Below are positions 1 through 11,671 of a stretch of DNA of 64,000 nt, one piece after another. Under the pieces are notes generated by a model. That model was not told the DNA's origin, ran no database searches, and saw only the letters and a program-made list of their open reading frames with translations. Location of the stretch: assembly GCF_002276045.1 (NCBI RefSeq), contig NZ_NQMR01000006.1, positions 1 through 64,000 on the forward strand, written 5' to 3'. Every line of letters starts with the position of its first letter. Position 1 is the first letter of the stretch. This stretch comes from Pseudoalteromonas sp. NBT06-2 (GTDB lineage: Bacteria; Pseudomonadota; Gammaproteobacteria; Enterobacterales; Alteromonadaceae). The position numbers were made by a program, and so were the translations under genes.

Positions 1-130
1 ACAAAATTGCGCAAGTGTTTTATTTAAAAAAACATCTTTTATTTCATAATTGAACAAAAATCAGCCGAGTGGTTTAATAAACACTCTCAAGCGTGTTGTT
101 TTTATTCCTAAACTTGTTGTTTCACTAATT

Positions 131-279
131 TATATAAACCAACTCAGCGGGGACTTCTGAGCAAATCATGCTCGTTGTTCCATCTTTTTTTAAGGGAGTA
201 ACCATTAATGCTAAGATGCGCCTAGATCATGAATTGCTCAACAGTTCTGAAACTCGCATCTTGAAGATGCTTGGGTATA
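131..279 (+). mobile_element. MITE copy A (5'-truncated)
   Basis: This is a partial copy of a short repeat found four times in the window. It shares the internal blocks ttctgagcaaatcatgctcg and cctagatcatgaattgctca with the copies at 13098, 37681 and 42475, and ends in the right terminal repeat (catcttgaagatgcttgggt), which carries two changes from the other copies. The left half is missing. It lies just upstream of the gamma-carbonic anhydrase-like gene and contains no coding capacity. The first 130 bases of the window hold nothing I can assign. Confidence 0.8.
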
Positions 280-329
280 ATAGGTGTTAGTCTTAATTAA
301 TATGTCTTTTTTGAATTTAGGAATAAATA

Positions 330-863
330 ATGACAATTCGCGCTTATAAAGGTATTCAACCAAAAATTGGTATTAATACATACGTAGATGAATCAGCCAT
401 TATTGTTGGTCAACTTTATTTAGGTAAAGATTCTAGTATCTGGCCTTTAGTTGCTGCTCGAGGTGATGTTAATTACATTCAAATTGGCGAAAGAACAAAT
501 ATCCAAGACGGTTCAGTTTTGCATGTCACTCGAAAATCTGAATCCCTTCCCGATGGTTACCCGCTTATTATTGGTGATGATGTCACTATTGGACATAAAG
601 CTATGCTACATGGTTGCAAGTTGGGAAACAGAATTTTAGTTGGCATGGGCGCTATTATTATGGATAACGCAATTGTTGAAGATGATGTCATCATTGGTGG
701 TGGTTCTTTAGTGCCACCAAACAAAAAGCTTAAATCTGGTTACCTATATGTTGGCAGTCCTATAAAACAAGCACGCCCCTTAACTGAACAAGAACGTGCT
801 TTTTTAAAAATATCTGCCGACAATTATGTATTGTTGAAAGATGAATACTTAAAGGACTTATAG
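330..863 (+). CDS. yrdA: gamma-carbonic anhydrase-like protein YrdA
   Basis: This 177-residue protein is a left-handed beta-helix of hexapeptide repeats (roughly residues 10-145), the fold of gamma-class carbonic anhydrases and their relatives. The three histidines expected to bind the metal are present at residues 65, 89 and 94. A short C-terminal helix follows. It should act as a cytoplasmic trimer. The YrdA/PaaY/CaiE group is often annotated by fold and its substrate is unsettled, so carbonic anhydrase activity is inferred. The gene sits beside yrdB and aroE as in E. coli, which supports the name. It runs toward yrdB and the two genes end 9 bases apart. Confidence 0.9.
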   Translation: MTIRAYKGIQPKIGINTYVDESAIIVGQLYLGKDSSIWPLVAARGDVNYIQIGERTNIQDGSVLHVTRKSESLPDGYPLIIGDDVTIGHKAMLHGCKLGNRILVGMGAIIMDNAIVEDDVIIGGGSLVPPNKKLKSGYLYVGSPIKQARPLTEQERAFLKISADNYVLLKDEYLKDL

Positions 864-871
864 CGCCTCTA

Positions 872-1099
872 TTATCTTAACCAAATTTCACCGAGTTCAT
901 TATACTCTTCATCCTCAATTAGCTCGGTCGCTTGATCTTCTAAATCAAACTTATTTTGATTTAAAAACTCTTCAATATTTTCACCAGTATGTTTAACAAA
1001 ACAAAAAACGATTAACCCAGAAACTATCGCTTCAAACTGAATCGCTTCTCGCTCTGCTACATATATATAACGATCCACAAATTGTATTGCTTGATTCAT
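872..1099 (-). CDS. yrdB: YrdB-like DUF1488 protein
   Basis: A 75-residue acidic protein resembling the DUF1488 family (YrdB in E. coli), slightly shorter than the usual 80-90 residues. It has a beta-strand-rich first half and an acidic helical second half with no catalytic motif visible. Its start follows the aroE stop by only 3 bases, so the two are cotranscribed and probably translationally coupled. Its function is unknown in all organisms I know of. The assignment rests on size, composition and the conserved position next to aroE. Confidence 0.75.
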   Translation of the reverse strand: MNQAIQFVDRYIYVAEREAIQFEAIVSGLIVFCFVKHTGENIEEFLNQNKFDLEDQATELIEDEEYNELGEIWLR

Positions 1100-1102
1100 A
1101 GT

Positions 1103-1936
1103 TTATAATTCACTTTTTAATTTAATTAAGACATTTTCAATATTGGGCTTAGCATTTCGCCATAAATAAAAACTCTCGGCAGCTTGCTCAACTAGCATTC
1201 CGATACCATCTACTAGTATAGCTGCTTCATTATTTTCTTTAATCCAATTCAAAAATGAGGTTACATTCTTTTCATAAAACATATCATATGCTGCTTCACA
1301 AAATTGAGCATGAATAACATCTAACGCAGGTAAATCACCCGTGACACTGGTAGAGGTAGAATTAATAATTAGTTGATATTCATCTTTTGGTAACAAATCA
1401 AAGCTAGATGCAGAAATTGTAATGTTTTTTTCTAACGCATATTCTTGAAATGTTTTTTCTAACAACTGTGCTTTTTCAACTGTTCTATTCACAATAACAA
1501 GTGAATCAGGTTCTTGTCCTAACAAAGGTAAAATAACACCTCTCGCTGCGCCACCAGCACCAATCAACAAGATGCGTTTATTTTTTATTTTTATATTATT
1601 TCTCAATAAATCAGCGACTAAACCTGCACCATCCGTATTATCACCTAAAATACGGCCATCATCACACTTCTTTAATGTATTTACAGCACCAGCCAGTTGT
1701 GCTCTTAAAGTTAATGTATCAGCATATTGAAAAGCTTTTTCTTTAAAAGGTAAAGTTACATTTGCGCCTAAGCCCTCCCCTTGAAAAAACTGATTCAATG
1801 AATCGATAAAGCCATCTCTAGGTGCTAGAATCGCACGGTAATCAAGCTGATGCCCGACAGATAATGCAAACATTTGATGAATTGTCGGCGATTTTGAATG
1901 TTTTATTGGGTTACCAAATACAGCATATGAATCCAT
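1103..1936 (-). CDS. aroE: shikimate dehydrogenase
   Basis: This 277-residue enzyme reduces 3-dehydroshikimate to shikimate with NADPH, the fourth step of the shikimate pathway to aromatic amino acids. The N-terminal substrate domain shows the [11 protein letters not shown] shikimate-binding motif at residues 7-17, catalytic Lys65 and Asp102. The nucleotide-binding motif GAGGAARG is at residues 126-133. Length and motifs are normal for AroE, and the C-terminal helix is complete. It heads a two-gene minus-strand unit with yrdB and is divergent from the hemoglobin gene, with about 40 bases between their starts. Confidence 0.97.
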   Translation of the reverse strand: MDSYAVFGNPIKHSKSPTIHQMFALSVGHQLDYRAILAPRDGFIDSLNQFFQGEGLGANVTLPFKEKAFQYADTLTLRAQLAGAVNTLKKCDDGRILGDNTDGAGLVADLLRNNIKIKNKRILLIGAGGAARGVILPLLGQEPDSLVIVNRTVEKAQLLEKTFQEYALEKNITISASSFDLLPKDEYQLIINSTSTSVTGDLPALDVIHAQFCEAAYDMFYEKNVTSFLNWIKENNEAAILVDGIGMLVEQAAESFYLWRNAKPNIENVLIKLKSEL

Positions 1937-1976
1937 TTCAATCCTTTTTATCGTAGTTTTGGAGTTAACTTAACAG

Positions 1977-2423
1977 ATGAACCTTATAAAACGTATTTTC
2001 ACTAAAGAACACACACAAAACAAGCCCTCAGAAAAACCTATAGTTGAAAAAACACCTTATGAGATTATTGGTGGAGAAACTGGTGCATATAACTTATCAA
2101 AGCGCTTTTACGATATAATGCAACAAGATGAATATGCTCGCCCATTATTAGAGTTACACCCTCAACCTTTAGATCGTATTCGCATTGTATTTTTTGAGTT
2201 TTTATCCGGTTGGCTAGGAGGTCCTGATTTATTTACGGAAAAATACGGTCATCCAATGCTACGAAAAAAGCATTTACCTTTTTTAATTGATGAAGAATTA
2301 AGAAATCAATGGATTTATTGCATGTATAAGGCGCTAGATATTGAGATAGATAACCCCTTACTTCGCCAGAATTTAAAAATATCATTTTTACAATTAGCAA
2401 CCCATATGATTAATCAAGAATAA
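1977..2423 (+). CDS. group II truncated hemoglobin with N-terminal extension
   Basis: A 148-residue heme protein of the 2-on-2 globin fold. The proximal histidine is His99 in the RKKHLPF motif, the B10 tyrosine is Tyr45 and the G8 tryptophan is Trp112, a combination that marks group II (GlbO/YjbI-like) truncated hemoglobins. These bind O2 or NO and are linked to oxidative or nitrosative stress protection. The first 28 residues are a polar, lysine-rich extension absent from minimal members. The ATG is preceded by a ggag about 12 bases upstream. Its physiological role here is inferred from family only. Confidence 0.88.
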   Translation: MNLIKRIFTKEHTQNKPSEKPIVEKTPYEIIGGETGAYNLSKRFYDIMQQDEYARPLLELHPQPLDRIRIVFFEFLSGWLGGPDLFTEKYGHPMLRKKHLPFLIDEELRNQWIYCMYKALDIEIDNPLLRQNLKISFLQLATHMINQE

Positions 2424-2549
2424 TTTAATCTAGGTCAAAACCCACTATAAAATGTTAGTACATTATATTTTCTCTATGCTAAGGATAAAATTTATGCGCT
2501 CACTCTCAATTCAAAACAAAATTTACATTCTCCCTGCTCTATAGCCGAA

Positions 2550-3655
2550 TCAATATAAAATGACATAGTCAAGGTGCTCAGAAAATAGTGCGTCAAGCTC
2601 GCAACGCTTAGTTCTTCTAATTGATTTTACATGCGTCCATTTTTGCTCAATTGAATTTAAGTCAGGGCTATACCCATGCGACATGGAAATGCGTTATTTC
2701 AGCAAGTCGAGAAGCGTGCCAAATACGAGGCATAAGATGTGTCGTTAAGTCATTCTCAATAAATATCTTATAACAATGCATCTTGCCCTATGGGTGTTTG
2801 GGTAGAAAACGATTGCGGCGTTATGATTCATCATCAGGGAATAACCATGGATTACAAATCATGCCTTGTACTCGTATTCTAACCAAGCATAGAGTACATC
2901 GAAATTGACATAGCATGTAAAAACACTCAAAGTTAAGAATAGACCACCGACAATAGCACCAATGACATTCACTCGGTCTTTTACTTGCCAATCATGCATG
3001 CCATAACAACGAACAGCTTTTTTTTAATAGCCATGAGTGCACGGCATACATTGTGCAAAACCACTCTCATCAAGATAAACAATATCTTTTCCATCCTCTT
3101 CATAACACGCAATCCGACGCTGAAAATTTAATCGCTCTTCTTCGTCAGATTTTGGGTGTTTTAGTGTTTTTTTTTAAGGTGATGTAATGCGTTTCAGAGC
3201 GTAATGATACCAATTCTATTAAGTTAATGATCAGATTTAAATTAGGGTGAATTTTTAAGAGTAAGGCACTTAATTGAGTAATAGATAATTGGACTCCCCC
3301 ACATTCTAAAATGTGGGTAATATAAAAGCTCCTAAACAAATATATTAAAAGCGTCCATAACATGTATCCTACTAGAGTTGCAGTTGATTTAGCAAAAGCA
3401 GTTATTCAAGTTTGCATTTATAAAAACAAAAAAGGTGAAGTCTAATATTGAAATGACACCGGATGAATTTCTTTGCATATCCACTTTAGTTTCAGATTTT
3501 TGCCGATTAATATAAGACGTAATGTTATTAGCCCAACGAAATAGTGTTCTGAGGCTAATATTAAAATGCTCACTTGTTTTTTCAAAAGTGAACTTATTTT
3601 TTTCTTTGTAAGCCAAAACAGGTTGGCGAAAATCTAGACGATCAGGTAAAAGCTT
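2550..3655 (-). pseudogene. decayed IS630-family transposase, interrupted
   Basis: On the minus strand the pieces of one IS630-type DDE transposase can be read in shifted frames. An N-terminal helix-turn-helix segment (LDFRQPVLAYKEKNK, then FEKTSEHFNISLRTLFRWAN) lies near 3500-3650. The first catalytic Asp is in IVYLDESGF near 3075. The conserved C-terminal YSPDLNSIEQKW motif with the catalytic Glu lies near 2660, and a stop is at 2550. Frameshifts at homopolymer runs and in-frame stops break it, and an IS110-type fragment splits it. No intact transposase can be made. IS630 identity comes from the motif set; boundaries are approximate. Confidence 0.85.
3290..3480 (+). mobile_element. IS110-family transposase fragment inside the IS630 remnant
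   Basis: From the ATG at 3362 the plus strand encodes YPTRVAVDLAKAVIQVCIY, the start of an IS110-type DEDD transposase with its first acidic residue in VAVDLAK. After one frameshift near 3440 the protein can be followed through SNIEMTPDEF and then stops matching at about 3480, where IS630 sequence resumes. Upstream at 3297-3315 an inverted repeat (cccacatt/aaatgtggg) may belong to its left end. Only the first 40 or so codons survive, so this is a nested dead element. Exact edges are uncertain. Confidence 0.7.
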
Positions 3656-3679
3656 TTAAGTTAACACTATAAAATTCAA

Positions 3680-3708
3680 TTAAAGCCAATTTTATAAACT
3701 GGCTTTAA
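3680..3708 (-). terminator. probable hemF terminator
   Basis: The arms aaagcca and tggcttt form a hairpin just downstream of the hemF stop on the minus strand. The following U-tract is imperfect, so this is a moderate call. Confidence 0.5.
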
Positions 3709-3716
3709 TATTAAAT

Positions 3717-5209
<1,493 letters not shown>

Positions 5210-5229
5210 TATTGTTTTAACTCTTAAAA

Positions 5230-5796
5230 TTAACCAGTTTGTTTATAGCCGCATAATTTCTGTGGGCATTGTAACTTTTTACCTGCACCTGTCGACTTTT
5301 CAATTAACACTAACCAACCACATTGCGGACAAGTTTGATCAACTGGTAATTGATTTAATATGTAGTTACATTCAGGATATGCATTACAAGAATAAAAAGT
5401 TCGCCCTGATTTATTGCTACGTTTTACTAACTTTCCAGCACTACATTTTGGGCATTGAGGAAACTTATCTTCGGGTGAGTCTTCATTATCATGTGCAATA
5501 TAATGACAACAAGGGAAACCAGTGCAACCAATAAACATACCATAACGGCCATTTTTAACGGCTAATACTTCACTACATAGCGGGCAATGAGATCCATCAA
5601 GTATTTTAATTTTCTCAACATCGTGCTCAATCAAAGATTTGGTATATTCACAATCAGGGTAACTAGCGCAGCCTACAAAAGGCCCACTTTTACTATGACG
5701 AATAATAAGCTCAGACCCACAATCAGGACATACTCCAAGCTCTTTTTCTAGAGCATGTTCATGTGCACTAAAAAGATCGTTGTCGATTTTTGTCAT
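5230..5796 (-). CDS. yrdD: topoisomerase-type zinc-ribbon protein YrdD
   Basis: A 188-residue protein built almost entirely of four zinc ribbons of the type found at the C-terminus of topoisomerase I. The four CxxC knuckles begin at CPDC, CPLC, CPKC and CPQC, and each is followed about 18-20 residues later by a second cysteine pair. The second ribbon ends GFPCC, and the last has a spacing unlike the others. No topoisomerase catalytic domain is present. YrdD is of unknown function; DNA or RNA binding is inferred from the ribbons. It is the promoter-proximal gene of yrdD-tsaC-hemF and follows a terminator. Confidence 0.88.
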   Translation of the reverse strand: MTKIDNDLFSAHEHALEKELGVCPDCGSELIIRHSKSGPFVGCASYPDCEYTKSLIEHDVEKIKILDGSHCPLCSEVLAVKNGRYGMFIGCTGFPCCHYIAHDNEDSPEDKFPQCPKCSAGKLVKRSNKSGRTFYSCNAYPECNYILNQLPVDQTCPQCGWLVLIEKSTGAGKKLQCPQKLCGYKQTG

Positions 5797-5850
5797 AACA
5801 ATACCAGTAAAGATAAATTAATATATAGATTATACCTAACAAGGCAAAAA

Positions 5851-5875
5851 AATACCCTGAAACTATCAGGGTATT
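5851..5875 (-). terminator. smg operon terminator
   Basis: The inverted repeat aataccctga/tatcagggtatt lies between the smg stop and the yrdD start. Read on the minus strand the hairpin is followed by a run of U (the plus strand shows aaggcaaaaaaa), a classical intrinsic terminator that closes the LysM-dprA-smg unit. Confidence 0.8.
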
Positions 5876-5952
5876 ATTTATAAAACAGTCCATTTCATTT
5901 TTTTATATTGAAAAGCATCAACAGTTAATTTAAATTGATAACTGAGTTGGTT

Positions 5953-6426
5953 TTAATGTACTTGCCCTCTTTGCTCATCAAAAATCAAATCTTCCATTTG
6001 AGCATAAGCGCCTTCTTGTCCTGGTACATTAAACAAAACCATTAAAACAACCCACTTTAAATCATCTAAACTAATACACTCTTTATCTAAATAAAATATA
6101 CGGTCTATTACCATTTCTCGCGTAATCGGATTAATAAGTGCAACCTGCTCTAAAAACATTAAAAAGCTTCTACAAGTGATATCTAGTTTGTCACATTCTG
6201 AATCTGTAAAAATTCGTGTTGAATGTGATGGCGAACGATTTAAATATGGAAATTCATCGCTATGCTGTAAATCGGCTAACTGCTCCAACCAATCAAGTGC
6301 TTTATATATTTCTGAACTATGAAATCCAGCTCGTTTGAGCTCTTCAGTCAACTCATTCTCTTCAACAAAGATGGCTGATTCGCTATGAATATAATTCTCA
6401 AATAAATACATGAGGATATCGAACAT
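5953..6426 (-). CDS. smg: Smg protein (DUF494)
   Basis: A 157-residue acidic, helical protein of the DUF494/Smg family. It has the typical start ([12 protein letters not shown]) and a C-terminal region rich in hydrophobic helix ([29 protein letters not shown] region). It has no known biochemical activity. The gene directly follows dprA with a single intervening base, as in other gammaproteobacteria where smg and smf/dprA are paired, so it belongs to the same transcript. The name rests on sequence similarity recalled from the family and on synteny. Confidence 0.92.
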   Translation of the reverse strand: MFDILMYLFENYIHSESAIFVEENELTEELKRAGFHSSEIYKALDWLEQLADLQHSDEFPYLNRSPSHSTRIFTDSECDKLDITCRSFLMFLEQVALINPITREMVIDRIFYLDKECISLDDLKWVVLMVLFNVPGQEGAYAQMEDLIFDEQRGQVH

Positions 6427-6427
6427 T

Positions 6428-7519
6428 TTAACACCTCCTTAGCTTAATGTAGCCGTCTATAACACGCTCTATTTTATCTTCTAATTCAAGATCTAATAAA
6501 CGAGGTAATATCTGTTCTATTGGTAACTGAACCCTTTGTGCAATAACATCAACCGGAGTCACCTCAAATCCAAGCTGCTCTAATATTGGATCATTTTCCT
6601 TACTTTTTTCTTGCTCTCTATTAGTATATAGACAACTTTTTGTAAAAAAGCTCAACTCTTCTAATATATCGTCCACATTCTCAATTAATTTAGCGCCCTG
6701 TTTTATCAAAAAATGGCACCCTTGAGATAATGAGCTGTGTATGGATCCAGGTACAGCAAAGACTTCTCGGTTTTGCTCTAGCGCATATTTAGTTGTGATC
6801 AATGAACCGCTTTTTATTTCCGCTTCAACGACTACAACACCCAAAGATAAACCTGAGATAATGCGATTTCTACGAGGAAAATTACTTGCTTGTGGTTTGG
6901 TTCCTGGTAAAAACTCACTAACTAAAAGCCCTTTTTTCAGTATTTGTTCAAATAAAAGCGTATGCCTTTTAGGGTAAACTAAATCAATTCCAGTACCTAG
7001 TACTGCTATAGTGTATCCATTAGAAGCTAAAGCACCTTTATGTGCTGCACCATCAATACCTAAAGCTAAACCAGAAGTAATAGTTAAACCTTTTTCAACT
7101 AACTCATAAGCTAATTGTGATGCCGTAATTAACCCGTTAGGCGTCGCACTTCTGCTGCCTACCATAGCAATTTGAGGGGTTGATAACAAATGAACCTGAC
7201 CTTTACAAAATAATAACAGTGGCGGACTAGCTATTTGCTTTAAAGACTCTGGATATTGATCATCAAAGTAACACAATACCTCAATACCTTGTTCCAATAT
7301 AGAAGAGGTTATTTGATTGATATAAGACCAATCTGTGTTTATTAAATTTTGTGATATTTTTGCAGTTAAGCCAAACTCTAATAGTTGGTTATATGATGTG
7401 GAAGTTAATTGAGATAATTGAATCTTTTTTTGTAAACGAATTAAAATTGCAATCCCGAGCCCTTTACATAAATAAAAAGCGAGCCAATTACCTAGCTCGC
7501 TTTTTTTAATACTTTCCAT
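6428..7519 (-). CDS. dprA: DNA-processing protein DprA (Smf)
   Basis: A 363-residue DprA, the RecA-loading protein that protects incoming single-stranded DNA during natural transformation and is widespread even in species not known to be competent. The Rossmann-like core shows the [11 protein letters not shown] motif, then [16 protein letters not shown] and the [13 protein letters not shown] motif. A C-terminal winged-helix-like domain ([21 protein letters not shown] region) follows and a short N-terminal helical domain precedes. An aaggaggga ribosome site lies directly before the ATG. It lies between a LysM protein gene (25-base gap) and smg. Confidence 0.96.
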   Translation of the reverse strand: MESIKKSELGNWLAFYLCKGLGIAILIRLQKKIQLSQLTSTSYNQLLEFGLTAKISQNLINTDWSYINQITSSILEQGIEVLCYFDDQYPESLKQIASPPLLLFCKGQVHLLSTPQIAMVGSRSATPNGLITASQLAYELVEKGLTITSGLALGIDGAAHKGALASNGYTIAVLGTGIDLVYPKRHTLLFEQILKKGLLVSEFLPGTKPQASNFPRRNRIISGLSLGVVVVEAEIKSGSLITTKYALEQNREVFAVPGSIHSSLSQGCHFLIKQGAKLIENVDDILEELSFFTKSCLYTNREQEKSKENDPILEQLGFEVTPVDVIAQRVQLPIEQILPRLLDLELEDKIERVIDGYIKLRRC

Positions 7520-7544
7520 GGTCCCTCCTTAGAGCCGATCACTA

Positions 7545-8666
7545 TTATTCTACGCTTACAACATCTCCAACTCTTATTGGCTGTAACGTACCAGTGACTA
7601 AGGCGTAACTTAAATTATTATAAACCTTAAATACCATTAACTCGCCAACTTTTTCTTTTGGCATGTTCCAAACTGTACTATCAGCATTCTGTTCAATACC
7701 AAAAAATTCACTTGTTGAGGCTGCTATTTTTGCAAAACGAGATGAATCTTCTAAATATTTAGGCCCTGCACTACCATCTACAACTGTAGGCGATTGACGG
7801 CGAATATCAAAAATATGTCCAGGTTTTATTTCATCTTCAGTACCAAGGTCAATAACAACCACATCTAACTTGCTAAATTCCCTTAATTTAGTTGTAGATG
7901 CGATGATTAAACCATCAACTTTTTTTTCTGGTTTTGTTAAATTAAAGAATGCTGGTAAAGATTGTCCTTCAATTGCAGGCATTAAAAAGTCACTGCCATG
8001 AATTTCTCGTTTTGAGTTTATTACACGAACCGAAGCCGGAACACCATTTTCAATGTCGCCACTTCTAAATGCTCTAGCGGTACCTACTAAAATAGCTTCA
8101 TGCGCTAAAGGCTCACCAGTCTCAGGATCAATATATGCTTCACCTTTGCGATAAATACCATAATATTTACTACGCTCTAAATTACCTTTGACGTATAAAA
8201 TATGACCCGAAACTAAATTTTTAGCACTAGAGTTACCGCCTAAAACATATGGCTTTGTAGCCATAACTTCTTCATCCATAGCCTGTTCATAAGTTAAATA
8301 AGGTCGAATAAGTTCAAGCGGTAAAGTTGGAATAGCACCATCTTTCTTCATGGTTTTACGACCATGCGGAGATATTTTTTTATACTTTTGATTCATCACC
8401 AGCATAGGTTGACCATCGGCATCATAGACTAACGAAAGCATATCGCCAGGATATATTAGGTGCGGATTATCAATTTGTGGATTAAATCGCCATAGCTTAG
8501 GCCACAACCAAGGTTGCTCTAAGTAGATAGCAGAAATATCCCAAAGCGTATCGCCTTTTTTAACTACATACTGCTCAGGCGCATCATTTTTAACTTTCAA
8601 AATATCTGCGATCGCTGGAAAAACCATCGACAATGAAAGCGCTATAGCTGCAATTTTTTTAATCAT
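7545..8666 (-). CDS. secreted LysM-domain protein
   Basis: A 373-residue exported protein. The first 20 residues are a signal peptide (MIKKIAAIALSLSMVFPAIA). A single LysM peptidoglycan-binding domain follows at about residues 33-80 (YVVKKGDTLWDISAIYLEQP, then PQIDNPHLIYPGDML). The remaining 290 residues form a beta-rich domain that resembles the tail of LysM proteins found next to dprA in many gammaproteobacteria; its function is unknown. Cell-wall binding is inferred from LysM. The gene starts the LysM-dprA-smg unit and is divergent from def. Confidence 0.9.
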   Translation of the reverse strand: MIKKIAAIALSLSMVFPAIADILKVKNDAPEQYVVKKGDTLWDISAIYLEQPWLWPKLWRFNPQIDNPHLIYPGDMLSLVYDADGQPMLVMNQKYKKISPHGRKTMKKDGAIPTLPLELIRPYLTYEQAMDEEVMATKPYVLGGNSSAKNLVSGHILYVKGNLERSKYYGIYRKGEAYIDPETGEPLAHEAILVGTARAFRSGDIENGVPASVRVINSKREIHGSDFLMPAIEGQSLPAFFNLTKPEKKVDGLIIASTTKLREFSKLDVVVIDLGTEDEIKPGHIFDIRRQSPTVVDGSAGPKYLEDSSRFAKIAASTSEFFGIEQNADSTVWNMPKEKVGELMVFKVYNNLSYALVTGTLQPIRVGDVVSVE

Positions 8667-8790
8667 AAAAGCTTCCTTGAGTCTTTTCTTTTATTATTAT
8701 TGACCTAAACCTGTAAAAAATGAACACGAATGGCTAAAATACAGACATTAACATAATCTAGAATTTTAAGCACAGCTTTAAAAGGTAAAT

Positions 8791-9312
8791 ATGGCAATTT
8801 TAGAAGTATTACGTTTCCCCGATGAACGTCTTCGCACTATCGCAAAGAAAGTTACACAAGTTGATGATTCAATAAGAAAGATTGTTGATGACATGTTTGA
8901 CACTATGTACGAAGAAAACGGCGTAGGCTTAGCTGCCACTCAAGTTAATATCCATCAACGTATTGTTGTTATGGACGTTTCTGAAAACCGAAATGAAAAA
9001 ATTGTATTGATCAATCCAGAGATCACTCAGCAATCAGGAAACACAATCAGTGAAGAAGGGTGTTTATCTGTACCAGAAGCACATGCAAAAGTAGACAGAG
9101 CAGAATTTGTTACTGTTAAAGCATTAAACGCGCAAGGTGAAAAATTTGAAATGGATGCTGAAGAGCTGTTGGCTATTTGTATTCAACACGAATTAGACCA
9201 TTTGGTAGGTAAATTATTTATCGATTATTTATCACCATTAAAGCGTCAACGTATACGTAAAAGATTAGAAAAAGAAGCAAAGTTAGCCGCAAAAGAAGCA
9301 GCCCGAAGCTAA
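8791..9312 (+). CDS. def: peptide deformylase
   Basis: A 173-residue metallohydrolase that removes the N-formyl group from new proteins. All three signature motifs are present: GVGLAATQV at residues 44-52, EEGCLSVP at 88-95 with metal ligand Cys91, and QHELDHLVG at 132-140 with ligands His133 and His137 and catalytic Glu134. The basic C-terminal tail is usual for the E. coli type. It leads def-fmt-rsmB-trkA. A small palindrome (ggccatattatggcc) at 9340-9354 lies between def and fmt; it lacks a T-run and may only attenuate. Confidence 0.97.
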   Translation: MAILEVLRFPDERLRTIAKKVTQVDDSIRKIVDDMFDTMYEENGVGLAATQVNIHQRIVVMDVSENRNEKIVLINPEITQQSGNTISEEGCLSVPEAHAKVDRAEFVTVKALNAQGEKFEMDAEELLAICIQHELDHLVGKLFIDYLSPLKRQRIRKRLEKEAKLAAKEAARS

Positions 9313-9398
9313 AGAAAATCTAATTAATTATTTTTTAACGGCCATATTATGGCCTTATATAATTATGCTTTGCATTTTTATAACCTAAGGAAATTTTA

Positions 9399-10358
9399 GT
9401 GACACAACCTTTACGCATTGTTTTTGCGGGTACGCCAGATTTTGCAGCTCGCCACCTTCAAGCTCTTATAGACTCAGAACATCAAGTAATAGCCACATAC
9501 ACTATGCCAGATCGCCCAGCAGGACGAGGAAAAAAACTAAAAGCAAGTGAAGTAAAACAACTTGCTATTGAAAATAATATTGATGTTTATCAACCTGACT
9601 CATTAAAAATTAAGAGTGAACAACAAATATTAGCCGATCTAAACGCTGATATTATGGTTGTTGTTGCTTACGGTTTAATTTTACCGCAAAGCATTTTAGA
9701 TACACCTCGTTTAGGCTGTATCAATGTACATGGCTCTATTTTACCTCGCTGGCGTGGTGCTGCACCAATTCAAAGAGCAATATGGGCAGGCGATAAAAAA
9801 TCAGGCGTAACCATAATGCAAATGGACTTAGGTTTAGATACCGGTAATATGCTAAATATTACAACTTGTGATATCACGCAGAAGGAAACAAGTACATCTT
9901 TATATACCAAACTTGCAAAGCTTGGCCCTAAAGCACTTATCGAAACGCTAGCTGAAATAACTAATGGTACTTCAAAGGCAGTCGTTCAAGATGAAACACA
10001 AGCTACTTATGCTCATAAATTATCTAAACCAGAAGCAGATATAGATTGGTCTGTGAATGCTGAACAAATAGAACGTAATATTCGCTCATTTAACCCTTGG
10101 CCTATTTGTTTTACACAAATGTCAGGTAATACAGTTAAGATATACCAAGCGAAGGTAGTTGAATTAACTGGCAAACCAGGCACAGTGTTAAAATGTGATA
10201 AACTAGGAATCACCATAGCAACTGGTAAAGGCGCTCTTAAGATAGAACTGCTACAACCTCAAGGAAAAAAACCTATGTCTGCACAAGATTTTTTAAATGG
10301 TCGAGCTGATTGGGTCGAAATTAATAGCTTAGTCGGTAATAAAGGTGAAAACGAATGA
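9399..10358 (+). CDS. fmt: methionyl-tRNA formyltransferase
   Basis: A 319-residue enzyme that formylates initiator methionyl-tRNA using 10-formyltetrahydrofolate. The N-terminal transferase domain shows [13 protein letters not shown] at the start, the folate-site motif [18 protein letters not shown] near residues 108-125, and [13 protein letters not shown]-terminal OB-like tRNA-binding domain follows. Translation begins at GTG, with cctaagga upstream as the ribosome site. The stop overlaps the rsmB start by 4 bases (ATGA), so the two are coupled. The def-fmt pairing is the classical arrangement for the formylation cycle. Confidence 0.97.
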   Translation: MTQPLRIVFAGTPDFAARHLQALIDSEHQVIATYTMPDRPAGRGKKLKASEVKQLAIENNIDVYQPDSLKIKSEQQILADLNADIMVVVAYGLILPQSILDTPRLGCINVHGSILPRWRGAAPIQRAIWAGDKKSGVTIMQMDLGLDTGNMLNITTCDITQKETSTSLYTKLAKLGPKALIETLAEITNGTSKAVVQDETQATYAHKLSKPEADIDWSVNAEQIERNIRSFNPWPICFTQMSGNTVKIYQAKVVELTGKPGTVLKCDKLGITIATGKGALKIELLQPQGKKPMSAQDFLNGRADWVEINSLVGNKGENE

Positions 10359-11644
10359 GCGACGTAAGAGCCTTAGCAGCTGAAGTTATTTATCAAGTTA
10401 TCATAGAAAAACAATCTCTTAATCAGGCTTTACCTGCTGCTAACACAAAAGTTACAGTGAAAGACAAAGCTTTATTACAACAGCTTTGTTATGGCGTATT
10501 ACGTCACTATTCAAGTTTAGAGTTTTACTGTTCTAAATTATTAAGTAAGCCAATAAAAGGCAAGCAAAAAGTATTTGAGTTTTTACTTTATGTTGGTATT
10601 TATCAATTACAACATATGCGCACTCCACCACATGCAGCTGTTGCTGAAACTGTCAACGCATTAACAACTTTAAATGCCACTGGGTTAAAGGGTTTAATTA
10701 ATGCTGTTTTACGTAATTTCCAACGTAAACAAGCAGATCTTGAAGCGCAAGCACATGAGATTAATGCATGTCGCTATAACCACCCAGGCTGGTTTATCAA
10801 TCAAGTTAAAGCAGCTTACCCTGAAAAATGGCAGAAAATTTTAGAAGCAAACCAATTACAAGCACCTATGTGGTTACGTGTAAACCAAACACAAAATAGC
10901 ACAACACAATATAGTGAAAAGCTCAGCCAAGAGAATATAAAACATCAATTACAAGATGGTTTTATTGATGCTGTTTTATTAGATAAACCATGTGATGTTT
11001 TTAGCTTACCAGAATTTGAAACTGGCGGCAGTTCAGTACAAGACGGTGCAGCTCAAATAGCTGCAAGATTATTAGATCCACAAGATGGCGACTATATACT
11101 TGATGCATGTGCAGCCCCTGGCGGAAAAACATGTCATGTATTAGAGCTTGCTAAAGTTGCAGTATTAGCCTTAGACTCCGATGCAAAAAGATTAGAGCGT
11201 GTCCAAGAAAACTTAACTCGTATTGGCTTGAAAGCAGAGTTAACGTGTGCCGATGCATCTAAACCTGATAACTGGTTTGATGGTAAGCAATTTGACCGTA
11301 TTTTATTAGATGTTCCATGCTCAGCTACCGGTGTCATACGTCGTCACCCAGATATAAAATGGTTACGTAGATCAGACGACATTGAAAAAATAGCAAAACT
11401 ACAAGGGCAAATTTTACAAGAAATATGGCCTTTATTAAAACCAGGTGGTACTTTGCTGTATGCTACCTGTTCGGTTTTACCTCAAGAAAACAAAAATCAA
11501 ATTTTGAACTTCCTTGAAAAGCAAACTGATGCTGAACATATTGCAATAAACTCTGATGATACTTTAACCACTCCAGGATGGCAGTTGCTGCCTGATCTGA
11601 CCGATGGTTTTTATTATGCAAAGTTAACTAAAAAACACCCTTAA
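10355..11644 (+). CDS. rsmB: 16S rRNA m5C967 methyltransferase
   Basis: A 429-residue RsmB (Sun/Fmu) that methylates C967 of 16S rRNA with S-adenosylmethionine. The first 140 residues form the NusB-like RNA-binding domain. The methyltransferase domain has the SAM loop [11 protein letters not shown] near residue 247, then DVPCSATGV and the catalytic [10 protein letters not shown] motif, giving the two cysteines of the m5C mechanism. The C-terminus is complete. It overlaps fmt by 4 bases and is followed 27 bases later by trkA. Confidence 0.97.
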   Translation: MSDVRALAAEVIYQVIIEKQSLNQALPAANTKVTVKDKALLQQLCYGVLRHYSSLEFYCSKLLSKPIKGKQKVFEFLLYVGIYQLQHMRTPPHAAVAETVNALTTLNATGLKGLINAVLRNFQRKQADLEAQAHEINACRYNHPGWFINQVKAAYPEKWQKILEANQLQAPMWLRVNQTQNSTTQYSEKLSQENIKHQLQDGFIDAVLLDKPCDVFSLPEFETGGSSVQDGAAQIAARLLDPQDGDYILDACAAPGGKTCHVLELAKVAVLALDSDAKRLERVQENLTRIGLKAELTCADASKPDNWFDGKQFDRILLDVPCSATGVIRRHPDIKWLRRSDDIEKIAKLQGQILQEIWPLLKPGGTLLYATCSVLPQENKNQILNFLEKQTDAEHIAINSDDTLTTPGWQLLPDLTDGFYYAKLTKKHP

Positions 11645-11671
11645 TAAAAACAAAAAATATATTGGTAGATC

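Noticed and set aside
1-130. Possible tail of an rRNA operon or tRNA region
   Set aside because: No rRNA or tRNA sequence is recognisable; only a weak hairpin (aacac/gtgtt) followed by T near 90-116.
8700-8740. ttgacc and taaaat hexamers upstream of def as a promoter
   Set aside because: The spacing of about 29 bases is far too long for a sigma-70 promoter.
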